Positions 34,286 through 43,212 of a DNA stretch of 48,730 bases are shown in pieces; the first letter of the stretch is position 1, and each line of letters opens with the position of its first letter. The notes under the pieces were generated by a model that saw only the letters and a list, made by a program, of their open reading frames with translations, did not search any database and was not told the origin of the DNA. The stretch lies in NCBI GenBank assembly GCA_964502215.1, contig CAZCUN010000020.1, positions 1 to 48,730 of the forward strand, given 5' to 3'. This stretch comes from JAALLB01 sp964502215 (GTDB taxonomy: Bacteria > Pseudomonadota > Alphaproteobacteria > Rhizobiales > Rhizobiaceae). Made by a program: the position numbers and the translations under genes.

Positions 34286-35286
34286 ACAAGACACATCAGA
34301 CTTTAAAAATCACAATTGCAGGCGCTGGAAGCATTGGTTTTTTTATTGGTGGTTTGCTTCAAGTTTCAGGACACAATTTAAGTTTCTTAGCACGCGAAAG
34401 TATGATCAAAAAGATCAATTCTACTGGCCTTCACCTAACAGATTACACTGGGTTGGACACACATATTGCAAGCTCCAATCTTGATCTACAATCTTCTCCA
34501 GATTGTCTTTCAACAGCCGATATCATTTTAGTCACAGTAAAAAGTGCTGCAACACGTGAGATGGCAAATCTTATAAAACAACATGCAAATCCATCTGCAA
34601 TAATCATCAGCCTACAAAATGGTTTAACCAACAGCGCACTTTTAAAAGAGACATTGCCAACTCATAAAGTTTTGTCAGGCATGGTTCCATTTAATGTGGC
34701 GCAAATGGATAAGGCAAGGTTTCATCGTGGCACTAGCGGCGAGATTATCATTGAAGAGACAGAAGATAATCTGGCACAACACTTAACATCTGATCAGCTT
34801 GTCTTTAAACAATCCAATAATATGCCAGCCATTCAATCTGGAAAGCTACTTATCAATCTAAATAACGCACTTAACGCGCTTTCTGGCCTGCCGTTGCTTG
34901 AGCAACTCAACAACAAAGGTTGGCGAAAGATTATGGCAGACCAAATCAGCGAAGCACACACGATTATGAAGCTAGCAGGGATGTCACCTGAGCCGCCCTC
35001 ACCCGTTCCAACAAGCCTCATCCCACATATTCTGCGCCTACCAACCCCTCTTTTCAAAATGATTGCAAAGCGTATGCTTAGCATAGACCCACTAGCGCGT
35101 TCATCCATGTGGGAAGATTTGCAAACAGGTCGAAAGACTGAAATTGATGAGCTTCAAGGTGAGATTGTAAAAATAGCAAGTAAATTGAATCTGGATGCGC
35201 CAATTAATTACCAAGTAATGGCCAAAATAAAAGAAGCGGAAGATAAAGGACTTGGCTCACCCCAAATCAAACCAGAAGACATCTGA
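34282..35286 (+). CDS. 2-dehydropantoate 2-reductase-like protein (PanE/ApbA family)
   Basis: 334 residues. The Rossmann motif GAGSIGFFIGGLL is at about 14-26, followed by LVTVKSAATREMA, ISLQNGLTNSALL, the conserved lysine/asparagine region KLLINLNNALNALSGLP and a C-terminal SSMWEDLQTGRKTEIDELQG, all PanE hallmarks. PanE makes pantoate for coenzyme A with NADPH. It is tied into the cob block by a 4-bp overlap with cobK, which is unexpected for a CoA gene; it may be a true panE carried along, or a PanE-like reductase with another substrate. It ends directly against the convergent EamA gene with no gap. Confidence 0.87.
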   Translation: MNKTHQTLKITIAGAGSIGFFIGGLLQVSGHNLSFLARESMIKKINSTGLHLTDYTGLDTHIASSNLDLQSSPDCLSTADIILVTVKSAATREMANLIKQHANPSAIIISLQNGLTNSALLKETLPTHKVLSGMVPFNVAQMDKARFHRGTSGEIIIEETEDNLAQHLTSDQLVFKQSNNMPAIQSGKLLINLNNALNALSGLPLLEQLNNKGWRKIMADQISEAHTIMKLAGMSPEPPSPVPTSLIPHILRLPTPLFKMIAKRMLSIDPLARSSMWEDLQTGRKTEIDELQGEIVKIASKLNLDAPINYQVMAKIKEAEDKGLGSPQIKPEDI

Positions 35287-36150
35287 TTAATTCTTTTGAG
35301 CAAAAAACGAAGCAAAGCCTGCGCTTACTAATACAGCTAGACCAATCCAAGTCCACTGATCTGGAAAGTCTCCAAAGAACAAAACCCCAAACAAAGTGGC
35401 ATATACAACCTGCATATAAATCAGTGGCGCTATACGGCTACCATCAACCAGCGATGAAGAAAGTACAATCGCCATATTACCAACAGCAGAAGCAGCCGCA
35501 CTCCAAAAAACAAGCCCTGTCATTTTAAAATCCATTTCAGGAATATTCCCAATCGCCCAAGGCGTGAGCATGACAGTTCCCATGACTAAGTTTGAAAACA
35601 GCAACGAGCGCGGTGTTGTAACATCTCTTAACCAGCGTGTTGAAACTAAAAACGCGGCATAAAACATCCCTCCAAGAAGAGCATAAATTAACCCTGCAGA
35701 CATCCCACCGCCAGGACGCACAACAATTAACACGCCCACAAATGCAATAATTAGCGTAATTGTTCTAAACCAAGTAATCTTCTCATTTAGTAAAAGTGCA
35801 GAGCCGAAATAAGCAAAAATTGGACCTATGAAAAAAGCTGCAAAAGTATTTGCTAAAGGTTCAGTCGCAATAGAGTTTAAGATTGAAACAACGGCGCAAA
35901 CAACCAGAGCAGAGCGTAGCCACAAACGCCAATTTCTAAAAACAGAGATATCAAACCCGCGACCTGCATAAGCAAGCCAAACCAGAAAAATACCAAGTCC
36001 GTATCTACTCCAAGCAATAAAAAGTGGGTCAACGGAAGTATGCAAAAACATGAACTTACCAGCAGCATCCCCAAGCGGAATACCAGCAATACCAATTCCC
36101 ATAATTAGCGCCGCAAGGGTAAAGGGAGAAATGCTATTAAGCTTAACCAT
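35287..36150 (-). CDS. EamA/DMT-superfamily transporter
   Basis: 287 residues, ten hydrophobic helices in two EamA halves; AGIPLGDAAGKFMF in helix 1, NTFAAFFIGPIFAYFGSALLLNE at the end of half 1 and SRIAPLIYMQVVYATLFGVLFF in half 2 fit the RarD/S-adenosylmethionine-uptake-like type more than the sugar group, but the substrate is unknown. I choose ATG 36150 because AAAGG lies 6 nt upstream; ATG 36168 is in frame without one. It is embedded in the cobalamin region on the opposite strand to panE-like, with zero bases between the stop codons. Confidence 0.83.
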   Translation of the reverse strand: MVKLNSISPFTLAALIMGIGIAGIPLGDAAGKFMFLHTSVDPLFIAWSRYGLGIFLVWLAYAGRGFDISVFRNWRLWLRSALVVCAVVSILNSIATEPLANTFAAFFIGPIFAYFGSALLLNEKITWFRTITLIIAFVGVLIVVRPGGGMSAGLIYALLGGMFYAAFLVSTRWLRDVTTPRSLLFSNLVMGTVMLTPWAIGNIPEMDFKMTGLVFWSAAASAVGNMAIVLSSSLVDGSRIAPLIYMQVVYATLFGVLFFGDFPDQWTWIGLAVLVSAGFASFFAQKN

Positions 36151-36269
36151 TAGCAGCCTTTTAAACATGTTTAGTCACAAAGCTTGTATAAAGCGTATTA
36201 GCCATTAAACAAGCTATCTATAGCAATCAAAAAAGCCTACGCTTGAATTGCAATCAGGAGCAAAACCCA

Positions 36270-36458
36270 ATGGCAAAATTCTGTCAATTTGAAAAAACAA
36301 CGTCAGACCGCATTTTCTTTGTGAATGCAGATGAAATCATGATGGTCAGTTATGGCGAAGATAATGATTCTACAACCATAGAATTAACAGGCCAAAGATC
36401 TATTCTAATCAAAGGCAATGTAAAGGAAACAATGGTGAAAATTAAGTCCGCAGAATAA
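36270..36458 (+). CDS. Small protein of unknown function, FlbD-like in pattern
   Basis: 62 residues; AGGAG sits 9 nt before the ATG at 36270, and the frame also extends to a TTG at 36243. The layout (a charged start, FVNADEIMMVSYGE, STTIELTGQRSILIKGNV, KETMVKIK) is like the small beta-rich FlbD proteins, which have VN-x3-I, then a TxIxLxxG strand and a closing VxExV helix; this is only a pattern-level resemblance. No flagellar gene is nearby. It lies alone between the divergent EamA gene and the convergent cobM, 16 bp from the latter. Confidence 0.65.
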   Translation: MAKFCQFEKTTSDRIFFVNADEIMMVSYGEDNDSTTIELTGQRSILIKGNVKETMVKIKSAE

Positions 36459-36474
36459 ACTATATAAAGACAAC

Positions 36475-37251
36475 TTAGGCCTTGGCTTTCTTCTTACCCT
36501 TATTTCTTAGCACGTGCGAATAGTCTGCGTTGTACAAATCACTATCGCGGAAATTTACCTCACCCAAAACAGGGCCAACCAAAATAAGAGCAGTGCGCGT
36601 AATTTTGTGTTTGCGCACTTCTTCTTTCATTTCAGCCAGGGTTGTACGAATGTAAAGTTCATCAGGCCAAGTTGCACGATAAGCAATGACCACCGGGCAA
36701 TCATCCCCGTAATATGGCTCAAGCGCTTCACGGATGTAAACCAAATTTCTAATCGACAAATGAATGGCAAGTGTTGCACCTGATTTACCAAGCACTTCCA
36801 ACTGCTCACCTTCAGGCATAGAAGAAGCTTTCATTCCAGTACGCGTTACAATCACAGTTTGAGCAATTTCAGGCAATGTTAATTCTGTTTTGAGTTTAGC
36901 CGCAGCACCAGCAAAGGCTGGTACGCCCGGTACAACTTCATAATCAATATCAAGCTTATCGAGCCTGCGCATTTGTTCAGCCGTTGCCCCATAAATCGCA
37001 GGATCGCCAGAATGAACCCGCGCAACATCTTGCCCCTTTTCATCCACCACGCGGATCATCTCTATAATCTCATCCAGATTAAGTGGTGCAGTATCCGTCA
37101 CTTCAGCATCATCAGGCGCTGCCGCCACAATCTCTTCAGGAACCAGCGAACCCGCATACATGCAAACAGGGCAATTCTCAATTAACCGAAGCCCACGAAC
37201 CGTAATCAAGTCAGGCGCACCAGGCCCCGCTCCTATAAAATAAACCGTCAT
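36475..37251 (-). CDS. cobM: Precorrin-4 C11-methyltransferase
   Basis: 258 residues of the tetrapyrrole methylase fold: VYFIGAGPGAPDLITVRG at the start, CMYAGSLVPEE, ARVHSGDPAIYGATAEQM and VPGVPAFAGAAAKL, the CobM/CbiF set. It methylates C11 with SAM. The C-terminus has a lysine-rich tail (GKKKAKA). Last gene of the long minus-strand cob operon; its ATG overlaps the TGA of cbiG-cobJ. Confidence 0.96.
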   Translation of the reverse strand: MTVYFIGAGPGAPDLITVRGLRLIENCPVCMYAGSLVPEEIVAAAPDDAEVTDTAPLNLDEIIEMIRVVDEKGQDVARVHSGDPAIYGATAEQMRRLDKLDIDYEVVPGVPAFAGAAAKLKTELTLPEIAQTVIVTRTGMKASSMPEGEQLEVLGKSGATLAIHLSIRNLVYIREALEPYYGDDCPVVIAYRATWPDELYIRTTLAEMKEEVRKHKITRTALILVGPVLGEVNFRDSDLYNADYSHVLRNKGKKKAKA

Positions 37252-39065
37252 GTCTTAATCCCCGTACCCTCTTTGGCAGAATAGCCACGCGGTGTATAAA
37301 CCCACGTTTTGCCATCGCCTGTATCAACTGTTGCGGTCTCTGATGAACCAACAATCACGACTGTCAGCATATCCACTTCATTTATGTCTAACTCTACCAA
37401 AGGCACAACACGGACAAGCTCTCCTTCACGACCTAAATTCGTTGCGAGAATGACGGGCGTATTATCAGGGCGATGCTTAAGTAAAACGCCTTTGGCATAT
37501 TCAAGTTGTGTGCGGCGGCGCTTAGAAACTGGATTATAAAACGCAATCACAAAGTCCCCTTCGCTAGCGGCCTTAACTCGCATTTGAATGGCTTCCCATG
37601 GGGTCAACAAATCTGAAAGCGAGATCGTACAAAAGTCATGTCCTAATGGCGCGCCCGCTCTGGCTGCTGCTGCTTGCAAGGCAGAAATACCAGGTGAGAC
37701 TTCAATCGCAATGCGCGAAGCTGCATCTGACAATCCGCCATCAGCCAACAATTCAAACACCAGCGTTGCCATGGCATAAATGCCCGCATCACCTGAACAA
37801 ACCAGCGCTACATCCTTACCCTCACCAGCAAGTTCCATGGCATGACGCACACGGTCTTCTTCCTTGCCAAGATCAAAGTCATGACGCGTTTTGCCTTGCG
37901 AAATTGAATCAATGATATCAAGATAAAGCGAGTAACCAACAAGGTCTGTTGCCTCTTGCACCATGCGGGTCACTTCAGGCGAACGCCAATCATCTTGCCC
38001 AGGACCAATTCCAACAACAAAAAGCCTACCTTGACTTCGTCCCAATTCACTCATTTCTACAATCTCCTGACTACGTGCAATTGCAACGGTAGCCCTTTTT
38101 GATTTAACTTTTGGAATGACCAATTCACCATCGCTACCAACACTTGCAAGCGCAGCACCTTCGCTCACACCATGACAGCCTACTTCTGCGAAAACCACAT
38201 CTGAAGGGTGGACTAGTCGAGGCGTTTCTTCTTCCAAAACCGTCGCTGAATAAAACCGTGTTGGAATGTTGAAATATTTTGCTGCTTCATGAATTGCCGT
38301 TTCATCAGCCTTGAGATCAATAGAGGCAATGCCAGCAATACAACCAATCGGCAATTCATTTTCAGTCAAAACCTTTTCGATCAACCCAATAACTTCTTGA
38401 GGTTCAGTACCACGCTCGCACCCCACACCAATCACATGTCGTTTTGGATTATAAATCAGTTCCAGCGGCAAGGCTTCACGATCAGTTTCTGAAATACTGA
38501 TAACGCATTCACCATCATCATCAAGCGGCAAGTTACTTTCCATCAACCACTTCGCACCGTTTAGATATCGACCTTGAATGCGCACTTCTTGGCTGCTTAA
38601 AATCTGAGCCATAACTGCCTTTGCATTTTCAGGATTTGCAAGCGTCCATCCTTGCGGCGGATTATCAAGTGCGATCCCAAAACGCAAATCCCCAGCCGTC
38701 GTAATTGCCGCATGAGATTTTAAAACGTCAGCCAGTCGTTTAGCCAAATCATTAGCCCCATGATGCCCACCTAAAAGTGGCACAACGGATGAACCATCTT
38801 CTGCAACCGCTAGAACAGGTGGCTCAGAATGTTTATCTTCCAGCACATTTGCAAGAAGTCTAATAACAGCACCAGAAGCCATCACAGCAATGATCGGTTC
38901 ACCTATCCTGAAGCAATTTTGCATATGCGTACGAACATCAACAAAGGTAGAATCAGATTGAGAGCAACGCGCCCTAAGCCCTTGAATAGTACCACCAATT
39001 TCCTGCTTTATTTGAACAGCAATGGAATAAGCACTATCTGAAAGGATGATGATATTGGGGGTCAT
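37248..39065 (-). CDS. cobJ: CbiG-CobJ fusion: cobalt-precorrin-5A hydrolase and precorrin-3B C17-methyltransferase
   Basis: 605 residues in two units. Residues 1-340 are CbiG: the N-terminal domain (MASGAVIRLLAN, VAEDGSSVVPLLGGHHGAN) plus the CobE-like C-terminal part (IGVGCERGT, IASIDLKADE, VAEVGCHGVSEGAALA-like). Residues 347-605 are CobJ: VVGIGPGQDDWRSPEVTRMV, GYSLYLDII, LVCSGDAGIYAMA and NLGREGE. The two act in consecutive ring-contraction chemistry, so fusion is logical and known elsewhere. Having a full CbiG favours the cobalt-early route, where it opens the lactone formed by CobJ/CbiH. Overlaps of 4 bp join it to cobI and cobM. Confidence 0.94.
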   Translation of the reverse strand: MTPNIIILSDSAYSIAVQIKQEIGGTIQGLRARCSQSDSTFVDVRTHMQNCFRIGEPIIAVMASGAVIRLLANVLEDKHSEPPVLAVAEDGSSVVPLLGGHHGANDLAKRLADVLKSHAAITTAGDLRFGIALDNPPQGWTLANPENAKAVMAQILSSQEVRIQGRYLNGAKWLMESNLPLDDDGECVISISETDREALPLELIYNPKRHVIGVGCERGTEPQEVIGLIEKVLTENELPIGCIAGIASIDLKADETAIHEAAKYFNIPTRFYSATVLEEETPRLVHPSDVVFAEVGCHGVSEGAALASVGSDGELVIPKVKSKRATVAIARSQEIVEMSELGRSQGRLFVVGIGPGQDDWRSPEVTRMVQEATDLVGYSLYLDIIDSISQGKTRHDFDLGKEEDRVRHAMELAGEGKDVALVCSGDAGIYAMATLVFELLADGGLSDAASRIAIEVSPGISALQAAAARAGAPLGHDFCTISLSDLLTPWEAIQMRVKAASEGDFVIAFYNPVSKRRRTQLEYAKGVLLKHRPDNTPVILATNLGREGELVRVVPLVELDINEVDMLTVVIVGSSETATVDTGDGKTWVYTPRGYSAKEGTGIKT

Positions 39066-39802
39066 GGTTTGCCCTTCATCATAGGCATCTCTAACCCTTT
39101 AATCCAATCTTCTGCACCTTTATAAATCAATATCATAGAGAAATATGGCGCTTTATCCTCCCCTACTTCTGATAAGGGCATAACCTTTTGAGTATCAAGC
39201 GAAACCCGCTCAAGATAGCCCGCACGATTTAACAAGCCAGCTTCTTCAATGAGTTTTCGAACACGAGCAAAATGGCGACCAATTTTGATAATTGCAATCG
39301 CATCCCCTGACTTAAAACGCTCAAGCAAAACTTCATCAGGCAATGGCGCAGGTGTAATCGTTAGCACATCATTGCGTGCTGCAAGTGGCCTTTGAAGGGC
39401 AGCAGCTGAAGCCATGAGTGACGAAATTCCAGGCACAATCTCGCAAGTATAATCACCTGATAAACGCTCAAACAAATACATGAACGAACCATAGAAAAAC
39501 GGATCCCCCTCACAAAGCACAACAACATCTTCACCGGCCTTCAAATGCTCTGCAATTTCCTTTGCTTTTTCATCATAAACATTAGCCGCAGGAAAGCGCT
39601 CTACTCGCATTGGAATGACAATTGGAATTTCTTTTTGGCTCGGTGATAAATACTCAGCCACGATCGAACGCGCAAAACTTGTCCCATCATCAGGTGCAGG
39701 ATAAGCCACCACCGAACACGCTTGTAGGATGCGATGTGCTTTGAGTGTTATGAGTTCAGGATCCCCCGGCCCAACACCAATTCCGTATAAAGTACCGCTC
39801 AT
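39062..39802 (-). CDS. cobI: Precorrin-2 C20-methyltransferase
   Basis: 246 residues: LYGIGVGPGDPELITLKAHRIL at the N-terminus, VVAYPAPDDGTSFARSI, EGDPFFYGSFMYLF and the VPGISSLMASAA loop identify CobI/CbiL. It methylates C20, the meso carbon later expelled. I use ATG 39802, which overlaps the cobL TGA (ATGA); the longer frame to 39844 would run into cobL. Confidence 0.96.
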   Translation of the reverse strand: MSGTLYGIGVGPGDPELITLKAHRILQACSVVAYPAPDDGTSFARSIVAEYLSPSQKEIPIVIPMRVERFPAANVYDEKAKEIAEHLKAGEDVVVLCEGDPFFYGSFMYLFERLSGDYTCEIVPGISSLMASAAALQRPLAARNDVLTITPAPLPDEVLLERFKSGDAIAIIKIGRHFARVRKLIEEAGLLNRAGYLERVSLDTQKVMPLSEVGEDKAPYFSMILIYKGAEDWIKGLEMPMMKGKP

Positions 39803-40998
39803 TTTACAACCATCCATTGTGTAACAGGCATAAAAGGTTTCCACCCTTTAAAGCGCCCCACGGGTTCTGCTTGTTGAACCGTAATGCGTGACAACTCACC
39901 CCCATGTTTTTCATTCAATTCAAACAGCTTCATTTCACTTTCAACCGTCACTGCATTCGCCACCAATCGCCCACCAGAATGAAGCGCATTCCAGCATGTT
40001 TCAAACGTCTCTTTGCTCGTGAGGCCGCCTCCAATAAAGATAGCATCGGGTTGTTCAAGACCGTCCAATACATCAGGTGCTTTGCCCTCGATGATTTGAA
40101 TTTTTTCAACGCCTAATTGAACGGCATTTTCTTTAATCATCGCAATGCGTTTTTCATTGCGTTCAATCGCAATTGCTCTTGCGCCACGCGAAGAGCGCAT
40201 CCACTCAATAGCAATAGACCCACACCCTGCCCCAACATCCCAAAGCATTGCATCAGGATATGGTGCGAGTGCTGAAAGCGTGGTTGAACGCACAATGCGT
40301 TTTGTCATTTGCCCGTCATGCACAAAAGCTTCATCTGGTAAACCACCACTGCGCGAATACCACTTGGCATCATCATCTGCGACACACTCAATCGCTAGCG
40401 TATGAAAATCAGGAACAACATGTGACCAATCTTTTGCAAGCCCATCAAAGCGCTCCTCGCGCTCACCACCCATTGCAGCAAGAACTGTCATGCGACTTTC
40501 ACCAAAGCCACGCTCGCTCAAAAGTTGAGCAACCGCCAAAGGACTATCTGCATTTTGCGTCAGAACTAACATGCGCACATTTGGTGCAAGATGCGGCAAA
40601 ATCTGACTGTCAGCTCGACCATGTATCGTCAACGTTTCAAGATCAGCCAAACTCCAGCCCATTCGAGAAGCCGCCCACTGAAAAGCCGAAAGCTGCGGAT
40701 GAAAACGCACCTCTTCTTTTGGGATAGCTTTAAGAATACGCGCACCAACTGAAAACCAAAGTGGATCGCCCGTCACAAGCACCACAATACGTTTATCTCG
40801 ATGCGATTTAATTTCATCAATCATTGCATCAAAAGGCGACGGCCAAGCAATGCGTTTAGCCGTAGGATTAGGTGCAAGCGTGTGGTGACGATCACCGCCA
40901 ACAATCACTTCCGCAGCTTTTAGTTTTTCAAGCGCAGTCTTTGACAGCCCATCCACACCATCTTCACCAATGCCGATAATGTTCAACCAAGCGCTCAT
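39799..40998 (-). CDS. cobL: Precorrin-6Y C5,15-methyltransferase (decarboxylating), CbiE-CbiT fusion
   Basis: 399 residues. The CbiE half (1 to about 205) has LNIIGIGEDGVDGLS, VIVGGDRHHTL and VLVTGDPLWFSVGARI; the CbiT half (about 220-399) is a class I methyltransferase with AMLWDVGAGCGSIAIEWM (loop at 253-261) and IFIGGGLT. It methylates C5 and C15 and decarboxylates the C12 acetate. ATG 40998 overlaps the stop of the membrane-protein gene; the frame open to 41124 is non-coding extension. Confidence 0.95.
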   Translation of the reverse strand: MSAWLNIIGIGEDGVDGLSKTALEKLKAAEVIVGGDRHHTLAPNPTAKRIAWPSPFDAMIDEIKSHRDKRIVVLVTGDPLWFSVGARILKAIPKEEVRFHPQLSAFQWAASRMGWSLADLETLTIHGRADSQILPHLAPNVRMLVLTQNADSPLAVAQLLSERGFGESRMTVLAAMGGEREERFDGLAKDWSHVVPDFHTLAIECVADDDAKWYSRSGGLPDEAFVHDGQMTKRIVRSTTLSALAPYPDAMLWDVGAGCGSIAIEWMRSSRGARAIAIERNEKRIAMIKENAVQLGVEKIQIIEGKAPDVLDGLEQPDAIFIGGGLTSKETFETCWNALHSGGRLVANAVTVESEMKLFELNEKHGGELSRITVQQAEPVGRFKGWKPFMPVTQWMVVK

Positions 40999-41420
40999 AA
41001 GAACCACTGCAACAAAACGAGATAAACAATACCAAATGATAAATTCGCCATAGACGCAAAGAGCAGAAACCAGATTGGCCCAATCACACCAAAGCCATCT
41101 GAGCGATGTTGCAAACTCCACCAAGTTTGAAACAAAAAGCCAACTGCTAATAATTCAGGATAAGTTCTCAAAGCTGCTGCCGCTAAAACAAACGTAGCAG
41201 TAGCCGCAAAAATATCTGCATAAGCGCGCTTTTTCTCTTGCGGATCACCAATCGCAATTCCAAGCCAAAGTGCTGCCATAACACAAAGGTTTATCGCAAA
41301 AGCTGGCACGACCGCATCAGCCCCCGGCAAGCGCATCAAGATGCCAACGGCCACACCAAACGACATGCCATACCAAGCATTCAATAACATTTTAAGTGTA
41401 AGCTTTGGGCGCTCAGCCAT
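40995..41420 (-). CDS. Unknown polytopic membrane protein inside the cob operon
   Basis: 141 residues with about five hydrophobic segments (near 12-29, 37-57, 67-83, 87-103 and 110-139) and short loops; distinctive polar spots are WYGMSFGVAVGIL, GDPQEKKRAYAD and TWWSLQHRSDGFGV. I do not recognise a family, and it lacks the CbtA and CbiM/CbiN hallmarks I know. Its start shares one base with the cobH stop (TAATG) and its stop overlaps the cobL start (ATGA), so it is translated with the corrin enzymes. A role in cobalt or corrinoid transport is inference from position only. Confidence 0.7.
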   Translation of the reverse strand: MAERPKLTLKMLLNAWYGMSFGVAVGILMRLPGADAVVPAFAINLCVMAALWLGIAIGDPQEKKRAYADIFAATATFVLAAAALRTYPELLAVGFLFQTWWSLQHRSDGFGVIGPIWFLLFASMANLSFGIVYLVLLQWFL

Positions 41421-42049
41421 TAGCCTAACCCTCCCGCAAGTGCATTAACAACACTGGATGCCATAGCAGACCCACCGCGTCTTCCATGCACTGTGATGAA
41501 CTCAAGGCCTAGTGTATTTTCACTCAAGGCTTCTTTAGATTCAGCAGCACCAATGAAACCAACAGGAATGCCAATCACCAGCGCAGGCTTTGGCGCACCT
41601 TCTTCAACGCGTTCCAACACTCTAAACAAAGCCGTTGGCGCATTGCCAATGACTACGATTGAACCTTCAAGCGCATCCCAAAGATCAACTGCCGCCGCAG
41701 AGCGCGTATTGCTAATTGCCTTGGCATGATTGGGCACAGTTTTATCATTCAAAGTGCAAATGAGTTTATTATTAGAAGGTAAAAATTTTTCAATAATGCC
41801 AGCCTTCACCATTTCTACATCTGCAAAAATTGGTTTTCCAGAAGCAAGCGCCTTTTTACCATTTGAAACAGCCGATGGTGAAAACTGCAAATCTTTAACC
41901 ACATCAACCATGCCGCAAGAATGAATTAGCCGCGTCGCAACAGAGCGCATATTTTCTGGCAAACTATCAAGTTCCGCTTCGCGTTCAACCGTCGCAAAAG
42001 ACTGGCGGTAAATCTCGGCAGGGTCTTTGATGTATGAAGCAACGCTCAT
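41420..42049 (-). CDS. cobH: Precorrin-8X methylmutase
   Basis: 209 residues, the normal length for CobH/CbiC. It moves the methyl group from C11 to C12 to give (hydrogeno)byrinic acid or its cobalt form. Features: YIKDPAEIYRQSFATVERE, the catalytic-histidine region RLIHSCGMVDVV, IFADVEMVKAGI and IGIPVGFIGAAESKEAL. It starts 9 bp after cbiX. Confidence 0.96.
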   Translation of the reverse strand: MSVASYIKDPAEIYRQSFATVEREAELDSLPENMRSVATRLIHSCGMVDVVKDLQFSPSAVSNGKKALASGKPIFADVEMVKAGIIEKFLPSNNKLICTLNDKTVPNHAKAISNTRSAAAVDLWDALEGSIVVIGNAPTALFRVLERVEEGAPKPALVIGIPVGFIGAAESKEALSENTLGLEFITVHGRRGGSAMASSVVNALAGGLG

Positions 42050-42058
42050 GTGCGTTAC

Positions 42059-43207
42059 CTACTTTTTCTTCATACTGTTTGGCCCATGCGGATGATCTGC
42101 ATGAGGGTATGGATGGTGGTGATGGCCATGATTGTCTTTGTGGTCATGACTATGGTCGTGGCTGTGGTCGTGGCTGTGATCATGGTCATGTGAGTGCCCA
42201 TCATCATGACTGTGATCGTGCGCATGATCATGTGTATGAAGTGGTGTCCACGGAAGATCATGCTTTTTACAAAACTCTTCATCGCGGCAAGACGCATCGC
42301 AATCACCTTTACATGGGCAGTTTTCAAGCCCCCCACCAATACCTTCAACATGGTGGTGATGACTTTCTTGAGCCAGACCCACTTGATCTTCAAAGCCCAA
42401 AACTTGATCGCGATATTTACACATCTGACAGTTCATCACTGCCGTACCTTCAACAATCTCATTTACACGGTCACGGAAGGTTTGAATAACAAGCGGATGG
42501 TCATTGAGATAACCAGCTTTGACAAATTCAATATCAGGATGACGCTCTGCTACTTGATCCGTGTATGAATAAATCCGTTTAATCAAAACACCTGTAAATA
42601 AGAAATACGGAAACACAACAATGCGCTTATAGCCAAGCTTAGCAGCATGTTCTAGGCCAGGTTCGACAAGCGGAAACGTAACGCCAGAATAACACGTCTC
42701 CCCCCAACCAAAGCCCATGCCTTCCCAGACCATGCGCATCACTTTGGAAACATTCGAGTTTGCATCAGGATCAGATGAACCACGCCCAACGACCATAAGA
42801 AGTGTTTCTTCTGGTGCAACTTGGCTATCGCAATCATCAATCGCTTCTTGAATGCGCTCAGCGGCTGCTCGGATCATTTTAAGATCGACACCCAATTCAC
42901 GACCATACTCAACAGACATGCCCGGATTTTGTGATGCATAGGTATTCAAAACCGAAGGAATATCATTCTTAGCGTGACCAGCAGCAAACAACATGCCTGG
43001 TACTGCCAAAACTTTCGTCACTCCTTGATCGCGAAGGCTATCAAGGCCTGCATGAATGACAGGATTACAAAATTCCAGATAGCCATATTCAACGGGCGTC
43101 GTTGGAAAAAGCTCTTTCAAGCCCTTTGCAACTTTTGAAAATTCCTTTGCAGCATTTTGATTTCTACTGCCATGGCCACAAACCATAATCCCAAGCTTTT
43201 CAGCCAT
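42059..43207 (-). CDS. cbiX: Sirohydrochlorin cobaltochelatase CbiX with a Cys- and His-rich tail
   Basis: 382 residues. Two CbiX/CbiK-type halves (about 1-125 and 130-255) contain the metal-site histidines in CGHGSRNQNAA and FAAGHAKNDI. After them comes MNCQMC (Met258, Cys260, Cys263), the MxCxxC iron-sulfur motif known from long CbiX proteins such as that of Bacillus megaterium. Then follow a His4 run (283-286), a cysteine cluster CPCKGDCDASC with a later FC (297-313), and an extreme (HD)n/His tail from about 324 to 375. It inserts cobalt into sirohydrochlorin; the tail probably stores or delivers cobalt. The tail DNA looks repetitive simply because it codes HD repeats. Confidence 0.93.
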   Translation of the reverse strand: MAEKLGIMVCGHGSRNQNAAKEFSKVAKGLKELFPTTPVEYGYLEFCNPVIHAGLDSLRDQGVTKVLAVPGMLFAAGHAKNDIPSVLNTYASQNPGMSVEYGRELGVDLKMIRAAAERIQEAIDDCDSQVAPEETLLMVVGRGSSDPDANSNVSKVMRMVWEGMGFGWGETCYSGVTFPLVEPGLEHAAKLGYKRIVVFPYFLFTGVLIKRIYSYTDQVAERHPDIEFVKAGYLNDHPLVIQTFRDRVNEIVEGTAVMNCQMCKYRDQVLGFEDQVGLAQESHHHHVEGIGGGLENCPCKGDCDASCRDEEFCKKHDLPWTPLHTHDHAHDHSHDDGHSHDHDHSHDHSHDHSHDHKDNHGHHHHPYPHADHPHGPNSMKKK

Positions 43208-43212
43208 ATCGC

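Noticed and set aside
42070..42240. Repetitive CATGATC/GTGGTC-like DNA that resembles a short repeat array
   Set aside because: It is the coding DNA for the His-Asp tail of CbiX on the minus strand; units are irregular 6-mers, with no spacers, so it is not a CRISPR array or intergenic repeat.
42034..42489. Plus-strand frame of 151 codons over cbiX
   Set aside because: It is the shadow of the His/Cys-rich region of cbiX, with no ribosome-binding site and no recognisable domain.
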